From Pseudoclavibacter triregionum (GTDB lineage: Bacteria; Actinomycetota; Actinomycetes; Actinomycetales; Microbacteriaceae): 64,000 nt of DNA. The position numbers and the translations under genes were made by a program. Location: assembly GCA_910822395.1 (NCBI GenBank), contig OU365335.1:806001-870000 (forward strand), read 5' to 3'. The stretch's first letter is position 1, and the number at the start of each line of letters is the position of its first letter. Shown here piece after piece: positions 57,606 to 64,000 of the stretch. The notes under the pieces were generated by a model. It saw only the letters and a list, made by a program, of their open reading frames with translations, searched no databases and was not told the origin of the DNA.

Positions 57606-58058
57606 CTACCCGAACACCCCCCGCATCTCCTCCCCGCCGAACATCTCCGCCGTCATCCGCCCGCTCGGCGTCCCGGCGTCCGGGTCGGCGCCGGCGTCGA
57701 GGAGCGCCTTCGTCGAGTCGAGATCCTGCTTGAACACGGCGCACGAGAGGGGCCGCTGGCCGCGGTCGTTCTCGGCCTCGAGCTCGGCGCCGCGGGCGAT
57801 GAGCATCCGCACGGTCGCGGGCTGCTCGTGGTACGCGGCGAGGTGGAGGAGGGTGTCGCCCTTCGCGTTCCGCATGCCGATGGGGGCGCCCGCGTCGAGG
57901 TAGGCCGCGAGCCGCTCCGCGTCGCCGTCGCGCGCCATGTCGAAGAGCGCGTTGGCGAGCTCGATGGCCTCGCGCGAGGGCCCGCCGGCGGGCGCGGACG
58001 GCTCGGGCGAAGCCTCGGGGGAGGTCGGATGGGCGGAGGCCTGCGGAGCGTCGTTCAT
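57606..58058 (-). CDS. Ankyrin repeat protein
   Basis: A 150-residue cytoplasmic protein. After a Pro/Ala/Ser-rich N-terminus of about 30 residues come three to four ankyrin repeats, with typical units KGDTLLHLAAYHEQPATVRMLIARGA and the next ending LLDAGADPDAGTPSGRTAEMF-like sequence. Ankyrin repeats bind other proteins; the partner is unknown. ATG at 58058 has AGGATGG 5 bases upstream; an ATG three codons earlier is also possible. Confidence 0.88.
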   Translation of the reverse strand: MNDAPQASAHPTSPEASPEPSAPAGGPSREAIELANALFDMARDGDAERLAAYLDAGAPIGMRNAKGDTLLHLAAYHEQPATVRMLIARGAELEAENDRGQRPLSCAVFKQDLDSTKALLDAGADPDAGTPSGRMTAEMFGGEEMRGVFG

Positions 58059-58084
58059 GCCGTCCATCCTGGCCAACCGCAGCT

Positions 58085-58136
58085 GAGACCGCGTCCGGCC
58101 GAGAACCCCGCCGACGAGACCGCGTCCCGCCGAGAA
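58085..58136. repeat. 21-bp direct repeat
   Basis: GAGACCGCGTCCGGCCGAGA at 58085 recurs at 58116 with one mismatch (31-base period), in the spacer between the ankyrin and cation efflux genes. Confidence 0.7.
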
Positions 58137-58151
58137 GACCACGGAAACCCC

Positions 58152-59204
58152 CTACCCCCGGGGCACCTGCTCCTCCGGCACCCCCGCGACCGGCACGATG
58201 ACCGTGTCGCGCACCCGCCAGTCGATCCGCGTCGCCCGGCGCCGCGCCTCCGCCAGCCGCTCGAGCGTCGGCTCCTCGCCGGGCTTCGGCACGACGAACG
58301 CCTCCGAATGGAAGACGTGCCCCTCGTCGCGCATCCGCACGCGCGCCTCGCGCACCCAGAGCAGCGAGCGCAGCTCCTCCTCCATGCGCTCGAGCACCGG
58401 CTCGGGGCTCTTGCCGTCATAGGTCGTCGGGCGCGCGTCGGCGAGGTCGCGGACGGCGTCGCGCAGCAGCGTCACGCCGTCCTTCACGATGCCCGCGCCG
58501 ACGAAGAGCGCCGCCGCCGCGTCCGCCCACCACAGGCCCGCCCCGACGCCGAGGATGCCCACGATCGTCGCGAGCGCCGACTGCCAGTCGGCCTTCGATA
58601 TGTCCGCGTCCGCGTAGAGCACCTTGTCGTGGAGGATCCGCGCCGGCTTCTGCTTGAGGTGCCCGAGGATCGGCGGCGCGATCGAGACGAGCGCCATCGT
58701 CGCGATCATGAGCCAGCCCGACCAGATCTGCCATCCCGTGCCCGGCTCGCCGCCGAAGAGCACGACCGAGCCCATCGGCGGGCGGTCGCCGCTGATGAGG
58801 CCCACGCCCGAGTCGATGACGAGGTAGGCGCCGAGCCCGAGGAGCGCCACCGCCGCGACGAGGTGCGCGACGCCGATCGCCCGGTGGTACCCGTACGGAT
58901 GCCGGTCGCTCGGCGCCTTCCGGATGACCCGAGCCGCCACGAGGAACGCGATCGGCGGCAGGAGCGAGAGCGTGTCCTCGATCCACGCCGCCTTCATGGC
59001 CTGCGACGACCCCGAGACGAGGAAGACGATCACGACCGAGAACGCCATCATCGCGAGCGTGATCCACTCGAGGCGGATGGCCTGCTTCAGCGCCTTCCGC
59101 TGCTCCTCGGGAAGCTCCGTGTGGCCGAACTTCGGCGTCTCCGAACCCGAGCCGGCCGAGCCCTGCCCGCTCGAGCCCTGGCCGCCCGCGCCGCGCCCGC
59201 TCAC
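58152..59204 (-). CDS. Cation diffusion facilitator family transporter
   Basis: A 350-residue metal-exporting CDF protein. The N-terminal 25 residues are Gly/Ser-rich. Six membrane helices follow, with the family motifs WIEDTLSLLPP, HPYGYHRAIGVAHLVAA and the LHDKVLYADADISKADWQS region. The C-terminal domain (about 265-345) is the cytoplasmic metal-sensing fold. Metal (zinc, iron or other) cannot be told. GTG at 59204 overlaps the stop codon of the upstream lipoprotein gene (GTGA), so the two are co-translated. Confidence 0.87.
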   Translation of the reverse strand: MSGRGAGGQGSSGQGSAGSGSETPKFGHTELPEEQRKALKQAIRLEWITLAMMAFSVVIVFLVSGSSQAMKAAWIEDTLSLLPPIAFLVAARVIRKAPSDRHPYGYHRAIGVAHLVAAVALLGLGAYLVIDSGVGLISGDRPPMGSVVLFGGEPGTGWQIWSGWLMIATMALVSIAPPILGHLKQKPARILHDKVLYADADISKADWQSALATIVGILGVGAGLWWADAAAALFVGAGIVKDGVTLLRDAVRDLADARPTTYDGKSPEPVLERMEEELRSLLWVREARVRMRDEGHVFHSEAFVVPKPGEEPTLERLAEARRRATRIDWRVRDTVIVPVAGVPEEQVPRG

Positions 59205-59683
59205 GCCTCGTGCCCGTTCTCGTGGAGGAAGCGCTCGAGATCGTTGAGGAAGGCGTTCTCGCCGAGCTTCGTGAGGAAGACGAGCTGCTCCTCCTTGCCC
59301 TCGCCGTCGATCCCGCTGCCGTAGGGGCGCGTCATCGCGGCCACCTCGGCCCAAGGGGTGTCGTCGGGGAAGCCGCCGGCCGCGATGTCGATCTCGCCCC
59401 GCTCGAGCATCCCGACGATGTCGGTCTCGGAGCCGTGCTCGAAGCGGATGGCCGCTCCGAGGGACTCGGCGTAGGCGGCGAGGATCTCGGCCTCCTGGCC
59501 CTCGATCGCCGCGTCGTCGCGGACGCTCACGTGCCCGGCGTCCTCGGTGACGCCGACGACGAGCTCGCCGCCGCGCACGCGCTCGAGCGTACCGTCGACG
59601 TCTGCTGGATAGCCGCCGCTGCACCCGGCGAGCGTGAGCGCGCCGAGGAGGGCGAGGAGGACGGCCGCGATCGCGCGTCGCAT
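59201..59683 (-). CDS. Small solute-binding-like lipoprotein
   Basis: A 160-residue lipoprotein with a signal peptide and lipobox (LTLAGC, lipid Cys near residue 21). The mature part resembles the first lobe of SBP family 3 amino-acid-binding proteins: GELVVGVTEDAGH, then GQEAEILAAYAESLG and GEIDIAAGGFPDD. Ordinary members are about 250 residues, so the second lobe is missing or reduced. No ABC permease is adjacent; it is coupled to a cation efflux gene instead. ATG follows AGGAG. Confidence 0.8.
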   Translation of the reverse strand: MRRAIAAVLLALLGALTLAGCSGGYPADVDGTLERVRGGELVVGVTEDAGHVSVRDDAAIEGQEAEILAAYAESLGAAIRFEHGSETDIVGMLERGEIDIAAGGFPDDTPWAEVAAMTRPYGSGIDGEGKEEQLVFLTKLGENAFLNDLERFLHENGHEA

Positions 59684-60000
59684 GGGGACTCCTGACCATG
59701 CCGGGAAGGGGGAAGGGATGCCGATGCTAGGGCCGCGAGCCGTGCGGGATCCCTGGAAATGCGCCTCCCATCAGCACCTGTGCCCGAACCGAGACGCGGA
59801 TCGCGGCGTCATCCGGAGGACGACACGCCGTCGGCTCCGGGTAGGACGGCTCTGCTACCGTGCCCGCGGCCGCGTGGCGCTGGGGGGTGCCTCGCACGGC
59901 GGATCCGTCCGCCAGGCCGACGTTCGACGGGGGATCGCGCGCCGCGCGCTGCCTCGTCGCGGCGGGCTCCGGCCCGCCCGACCACGGGGGGAGCGGCGCA
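59684..60000. other. Divergent spacer before the M23 peptidase gene
   Basis: A 317-base region. TACCGT at 59856-59861 is a possible -10 box. The M23 frame stays open back to a GTG at 59860, but the extra 47 codons do not look coding and the GTG at 60001 has the better ribosome site. Nothing else is evident. Confidence 0.45.
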
Positions 60001-61746
60001 GTGCGCCTCGACGAGCAGGGGATCCGGCACGAGCACGCGCGACCGGGGGACTGGAGCGCCGACGCCTGGGCCGCCGCCGACGACTGGGATCGCCTCGCCT
60101 CCGCGCGCCGCGATCGCACGGGCTCGAGCACGCGCTCGACCGACGGCACCGCAGCGGGCGGCGCGGGGGATCTCGCGCGGATCGCCGAGCTCCGAGCCCT
60201 CGTCGCCCGCGCGCGCGTCGTCCGCCGCCCCCGGGAGGCCCGCCCCGCGCGCGCCGCTCGGCCTATCCGGTCTGGCCGGCCCACGCGCCCGGCTCGCCGG
60301 GCGCTCGCCTCGATCGCCGCCCTCGCCCTCGCCGTCGGCGCCCACCTCGCCTCCGCGCCGCCCGCCGCGCTCGCGGCCACGGCGGCCGCCGAGCCGCCCG
60401 CGACGCCCGCGCCTGACGCGCCCTCCATCTCGTCCGGACCCGCCCCCTCCGCCGATCCCTCGCCGTCGGCCGATCCGGCTCAGCCCGGCCCCGTCGGCAC
60501 GATCGACTTCGGGGCCGGCGTCGGCCCCGACGGCCAGCCCATCGCCCAGCAGCCTGGCGCCCCGGCCGCCTCCGCGGCCCCCGAGCAGCAGTCCCAGCAG
60601 CCGGCGACGACCTGGGACGAGGTCGGCGCCGCCGCCGGCAACACCCTCGCGGCCGACGCCCTCATCGGCTCGATCAACGCCCAGATCTCGGCCCTCGAGA
60701 CGGCCGTCGCCTCGGCCGCCGAGACCGCCGCCGCGGCCGGCGCCGCCTACGAGCAGGCCCGCACCGAGGCCGAGAACCGCCGCTCGGACGTCATGGTCCT
60801 CGACGCGCAGATCCTCGAGGCCGAGCAGACCGCCGACGACTCGGCCGCCTCGCTCGGCACGATGGCCGTCCACCTCCGCGATCACACCGCCGGCTTCGAG
60901 CCCGGGGTCGTGACCTTCTTCAACACGAGCCCCGACGACGACTTCCTCTACCGGATCACGGCGATCAATCGCTTCTCCGACAACGAGGACGCCATGTACC
61001 AGCAGGCGATGGCCGACCAAGAGACCCTCGGCGCCCTTCGCGTCGACGCCCAGGCCGCCCTCGACGAGGCCGTCGCGCTCGAGGCCGAGGCGCAGTCGCA
61101 GCGCGATGCGGCGATCGCGGCGCAGCTCCAGCTCCAGGCCCAGCAGGGGGCCGCGATCGAGGCGAAGGCGCAGTTCGAGGCGATGCTCGGCGTCCTCGGC
61201 GAGGGCCGCGCGCCGACGCAGGCCGACCTCGACGCCGTCCTCCAGGCGCAGCAGGACGCCTTCGCCGCGGGCCAGGCCGCGTTCGCCCAGGCCGGCCTCT
61301 CCGCGGAATCCCTCGGTGCGAGCGCGACCGGCGCCTACTCGCCGATCCTCGGCGCCCGCATCACCGACAGCTTCGGCATGCGCCTCCACCCCGTCGAGCA
61401 CGTCGTGCGCATGCACTGGGGCACCGACTACGCGATCGACGGCGGCACCTGCGGCGCGCCCCTCTACGCGGTCCGCGGCGGGACCGTCCTCTACGCCGGC
61501 CCCATGGGAGGCCTCGGCAACGTCGTCCAGCTCGACCTCGGCGACGGCACGCGCCTCCTCTACGGCCACCTCCTCGACGGCGGCATCGGCGTCGGCACGG
61601 GCACCTCGGTGGCGGCCGGCCAGCCGATCGGCCTCGCCGGCTCGACCGGGCAGTCGACGGGCTGCCACCTCCACCTCGAGGTCGAGTCGAACGGCGCGCG
61701 GCTCGATCCCCACGCCTGGGTCGTCGCCCAGGGCGCGGCGCAGTAG
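60001..61746 (+). CDS. M23-family peptidoglycan endopeptidase with coiled coil
   Basis: A 581-residue secreted or anchored protein. A cytoplasmic Arg-rich stretch precedes a hydrophobic segment near residues 98-125 (ALASIAALALAVGAHLASA). A Pro/Ala/Ser-rich region follows, then long coiled coil (about 215-435). The M23 LytM domain is last: HWGTDYA near 471, YGHL and HLHLEV near 556, the zinc ligands complete. Similar proteins cleave peptidoglycan crosslinks at division. The GTG at 60001 has GGGGGAG 8 bases upstream. Confidence 0.87.
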   Translation: MRLDEQGIRHEHARPGDWSADAWAAADDWDRLASARRDRTGSSTRSTDGTAAGGAGDLARIAELRALVARARVVRRPREARPARAARPIRSGRPTRPARRALASIAALALAVGAHLASAPPAALAATAAAEPPATPAPDAPSISSGPAPSADPSPSADPAQPGPVGTIDFGAGVGPDGQPIAQQPGAPAASAAPEQQSQQPATTWDEVGAAAGNTLAADALIGSINAQISALETAVASAAETAAAAGAAYEQARTEAENRRSDVMVLDAQILEAEQTADDSAASLGTMAVHLRDHTAGFEPGVVTFFNTSPDDDFLYRITAINRFSDNEDAMYQQAMADQETLGALRVDAQAALDEAVALEAEAQSQRDAAIAAQLQLQAQQGAAIEAKAQFEAMLGVLGEGRAPTQADLDAVLQAQQDAFAAGQAAFAQAGLSAESLGASATGAYSPILGARITDSFGMRLHPVEHVVRMHWGTDYAIDGGTCGAPLYAVRGGTVLYAGPMGGLGNVVQLDLGDGTRLLYGHLLDGGIGVGTGTSVAAGQPIGLAGSTGQSTGCHLHLEVESNGARLDPHAWVVAQGAAQ

Positions 61747-61818
61747 CGGCGGGTCCCCGGCCGGGCCTCGGCCGCACTCCGGCCCGTCGCCTTCGTCGCG
61801 CCGACTACCCTGGAGGGC

Positions 61819-63093
61819 ATGAAGGCGCTCCTCCTCGAGAACATCCACCACGACGCGGTCACGGCACTCGAAGCACGGGGGATCGAGGTGGAGACCCGCT
61901 CGGGCGCCCTCGACGAGGGCGAGCTCATGGAGGCGCTCCACGGCGTCGACCTCCTCGGCATCCGCTCGAAGACGAAGGTCACGCGCGAGGTCCTCGAGGC
62001 GCACCCCTCCCTCATGGCGGTCGGCGCCTTCTGCATCGGCACGAACCAGATCGACCTCGAGGCCGCGAGCGACACGGCGACCGCCGTCTTCAACGCGCCC
62101 TACTCCAACACGCGCTCCGTCGTCGAGCTCGCGATCGGCTGCATCATCTCCATGGCCCGCCGCCTCTCCGACCGCAATGCGAAGATGCACCAGGGCGTCT
62201 GGGACAAGTCGGCCGAGGGCTCGCACGAGGTGCGCGGCCGCACGCTCGGCATCGTCGGCTACGGCAACATCGGCTCGCAGCTCTCGGTGCTCGCCGAGCA
62301 GCTCGGCATGCAGGTCTACTTCTACGACATCGTCGACCGCCTCGCGCTCGGCAACGCGCAGCGCTGCCGCTCGCTCGACGAGCTCCTCGACACGGTCGAG
62401 ACGGTGTCGGTCCACGTCGACGGCCGCGCGAGCAATCGCCACCTCTTCGGCGAAGAGCAGTTCGCGAAGATGCGCCCCCGCTCGATGTTCCTCAACCTCG
62501 CGCGCGGCCACCTCGTCGACCTCGACGCGCTCCACCGCCACCTCGAGTCGGGCCACCTCTCGGGCGCCGCGGTCGACGTCTTCCCGGAGGAGCCGAAGCG
62601 GGCCGGGGATCCCTTCTCCTCGCCGCTCCAGGGCATGCCGAACGTCATCCTCACCCCGCACATCGGCGGCTCGACGATGGAGGCGCAGGTCGACATCGGC
62701 CGCTTCGTCGCCGGCAAGCTCAACGACTACACCTCGACCGGCTCGACGACGCTCTCGGTGAACCTCCCGACGATGCAGCTCGACCAGGAGGTGCACGGCA
62801 CGCGCCTGCTCCACCTCCACCGCAACGTGCCGGGCGTGCTCGCGCGCGTGAACGGCGTCTTCGGCGAGCACGGCGTGAACATCGACCGCCAGCAGCTCGC
62901 CACCCGCGGCGAGATCGGCTACGTCGTCACCGACGTGAGCGCCGGCTGCACGCAGCAGGTCTTCGACACGATCCTCGGGATGCCCGAGACGATGCGCCTC
63001 GCCACGATCGACTCGCCCGCAGGCTCGGCCGGCTCGCAGGCCGTCGAGGGCCACGGCGAGGAGGAGCTCGGGAACCCGGACCCGGAGGCGTAG
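61819..63093 (+). CDS. serA: D-3-phosphoglycerate dehydrogenase
   Basis: A 424-residue enzyme of serine synthesis that oxidises 3-phosphoglycerate with NAD. It has the cofactor motif GIVGYGNIGSQL near 143, the catalytic set (Arg in LARGHLVDL, Glu in FPEEPKR, His in TPHIGGST) and an ACT domain near 335-405 (RNVPGVLARVNGVFGEHGVNI), giving likely serine feedback. This is the short SerA type without the extra intervening domain. TACCCT at 61807 and GGAGGG stand just upstream of the ATG. The C-terminal 20 residues are an extra tail. Confidence 0.92.
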   Translation: MKALLLENIHHDAVTALEARGIEVETRSGALDEGELMEALHGVDLLGIRSKTKVTREVLEAHPSLMAVGAFCIGTNQIDLEAASDTATAVFNAPYSNTRSVVELAIGCIISMARRLSDRNAKMHQGVWDKSAEGSHEVRGRTLGIVGYGNIGSQLSVLAEQLGMQVYFYDIVDRLALGNAQRCRSLDELLDTVETVSVHVDGRASNRHLFGEEQFAKMRPRSMFLNLARGHLVDLDALHRHLESGHLSGAAVDVFPEEPKRAGDPFSSPLQGMPNVILTPHIGGSTMEAQVDIGRFVAGKLNDYTSTGSTTLSVNLPTMQLDQEVHGTRLLHLHRNVPGVLARVNGVFGEHGVNIDRQQLATRGEIGYVVTDVSAGCTQQVFDTILGMPETMRLATIDSPAGSAGSQAVEGHGEEELGNPDPEA

Positions 63094-63174
63094 GCCGCCT
63101 GGGGCGGTGCGCGAGCCGTACGATCGTCCCCTGGGCTGATCCGCGCCGATCGGACGCCCCGATAGCCTGCCCGC

Positions 63175-63723
63175 ATGTCGACGCAGCGCTTCGAGCAGCC
63201 GGGATCCCGGCCGTACTCGCCGTCGCCGAGCGCCCCGGGCCCCGGCCCGCACGGGCAGGACGGCGGCGGCTACGGCCGGAGCACGACCGCCGACGGCGGC
63301 ACCGCCGCCGAGGCCCGGCCCGCCCAGGCGCAGCAGGGCCAGCAGGGCTCCACCTGGCCCGCGGCGGGCGCCGCCGCCCCGCAGGCCGCGCCCGCCGCGC
63401 CCGCGCGCACCCGGGGAGGCGCCAAGGGGATCGCGATCGCCGCACTCGTCATCGTCCTCCTCGCCGTCGCCATGTCGTTCGTCTGGCAGCTCTCCGGCCG
63501 CCTCGCGGCCTCGCCCCAGCAGATTTTCGCCCTCGCGCCCGCCGTCGGCGTCATCCGCGTCGTCATGGCGATCATCGCGACGGCCCTCGCCGCCCTCGCC
63601 GTGGCCCTCTCGCCGCAGGAGCGCCGCCGCCTGCCCGGCATCGCGCTCGGCGCCTCCGCGGCGCTCGTCATCGCCTCGCTCGTCTCGACCCTGTCGACCT
63701 TCCTCATGGGAGCGTTCTCGTGA
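63175..63723 (+). CDS. Membrane protein with Pro/Gln-rich N-terminus
   Basis: A 182-residue protein. The first 80 residues are Pro/Gly/Gln/Ala-rich and disordered. Three membrane helices follow (IAIAALVIVLLAVAMSFVWQL, VIRVVMAIIATALAALAVAL and a last one to the end). I cannot name a family. ATG is preceded by TAGCCT (63163-63168) at 6 bases, suggesting a leaderless transcript. It overlaps the next gene by 4 bases. Confidence 0.75.
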   Translation: MSTQRFEQPGSRPYSPSPSAPGPGPHGQDGGGYGRSTTADGGTAAEARPAQAQQGQQGSTWPAAGAAAPQAAPAAPARTRGGAKGIAIAALVIVLLAVAMSFVWQLSGRLAASPQQIFALAPAVGVIRVVMAIIATALAALAVALSPQERRRLPGIALGASAALVIASLVSTLSTFLMGAFS

Positions 63724-64000
63724 CCGGGCGGCAGGGCTGGAGCCTCCCGGACGGCTTCGAGGCCGGCGCGGAGGAGTCGATCTCGTACGACGGGGCGCCC
63801 CCGAGCGGCCAGGCCGACCGGCCGACGTCGGACGCCCAGCACTCCTCGGACGCCACGTATTCGCCGACGTCCCAGCACTCGCCCGCGTCCCAGCACACGC
63901 TGGCGGCCCAGCACGCGCCGGCGGCCCAGCACGCGCCGGCCGGCTGGCCCCAGGCGCCCGGCTCCGGCCAGGCAACGTGGCAGGGCGGCGACGAGCCCTC
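63720..64000 (+). CDS. Unidentified gene, truncated by the window edge
   Basis: Starts at a GTG overlapping the preceding stop codon (GTGA) and runs open to the right edge (93 codons seen). It begins VTGRQGWSLPDGFEAGAEES and has a repeated AQH/SQH segment (SQHSPASQHTLAAQHAPAAQH). The N-terminal part is disordered. Any fold lies outside the window. Translational coupling suggests it works with the three-helix protein before it. Confidence 0.7.
   Translation, partial: MTGRQGWSLPDGFEAGAEESISYDGAPPSGQADRPTSDAQHSSDATYSPTSQHSPASQHTLAAQHAPAAQHAPAGWPQAPGSGQATWQGGDEP

Noticed and set aside
59809-63975. A 1388-codon antisense frame over M23 and serA genes
   Set aside because: Shadow of recognisable sense-strand genes.

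Overview
The window is strongly G+C-rich and has the gene order of an actinobacterial chromosome origin: rsmG, khpB/jag, yidC, yidD, rnpA and rpmH on the minus strand, then dnaA, dnaN, recF, a DciA-like gene, gyrB, gyrA and a DUF3566 gene on the plus strand, followed by tRNA-Ile and tRNA-Ala. Further on come ppiase, rhomboid, crgA, class E sortase and the pknB-pknA-pbpA-rodA-pstP-fhaB-fhaA block. This order, a short DUF3566 protein, class E sortase and many GTG starts point to Actinomycetota, most likely Microbacteriaceae or a close relative. That placement is inferred from layout and protein style only.

Layout. 1-1553: a gene-free stretch with nine ParB-binding parS-like palindromes, running off the left edge. 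1554-5414: minus-strand ribosome, membrane-insertion and RNase P genes. 5415-16300: origin (DnaA boxes on both sides of dnaA) and replication/gyrase genes. 16393-20412: two tRNA genes, a tandem repeat built from the tRNA-Ala 3' end, an M50-like membrane protein, an SDR enzyme and a DUF937 protein. 20756-23470: methionine ABC importer metQNI. 23555-25605: acetate-type symporter with its DUF485 partner. 25885-28796: Nudix, OsmC and a second sodium/solute symporter. 28981-42822: PPIase, rhomboid, CrgA, sortase and the Ser/Thr kinase, phosphatase, FHA and cell-wall synthesis operon, a chain of genes mostly linked by 4-base stop/start overlaps that controls growth and division. 43096-47625: an aldehyde dehydrogenase, tRNA-Leu, an acetamidase-family protein and a DUF222/HNH (13E12-type) protein. 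47961-56946: an accessory defence block with an AlbA/Schlafen-type ATP-binding protein divergent from a type I restriction-modification operon (hsdM, hsdS, an mrr-like gene, hsdR). 57103-64000: an ankyrin protein, a cation efflux transporter coupled to a small solute-binding lipoprotein, an M23 envelope peptidase, serA, a membrane protein and a truncated gene at the right edge.

Most notable observations: (1) the nine-site parS array in non-coding DNA beside rsmG, where parA/parB would be expected just outside the window; (2) an in-frame TAA in hsdM at a position normally encoding Tyr, which should silence the whole type I system although hsdS and hsdR look intact; (3) crgA and the sortase gene share a symmetrical divergent promoter whose two TACACT boxes each lie 7 bases from a start codon, implying leaderless transcripts for both; this also supports an unusually long CrgA with a charged N-terminal extension; (4) tandem 80-bp repeats carrying the 3' end of tRNA-Ala; (5) a DnaA-box cluster about 24 kb from the origin between rhomboid and crgA. 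The same TANNNT-N6/7-start pattern recurs before several other genes.
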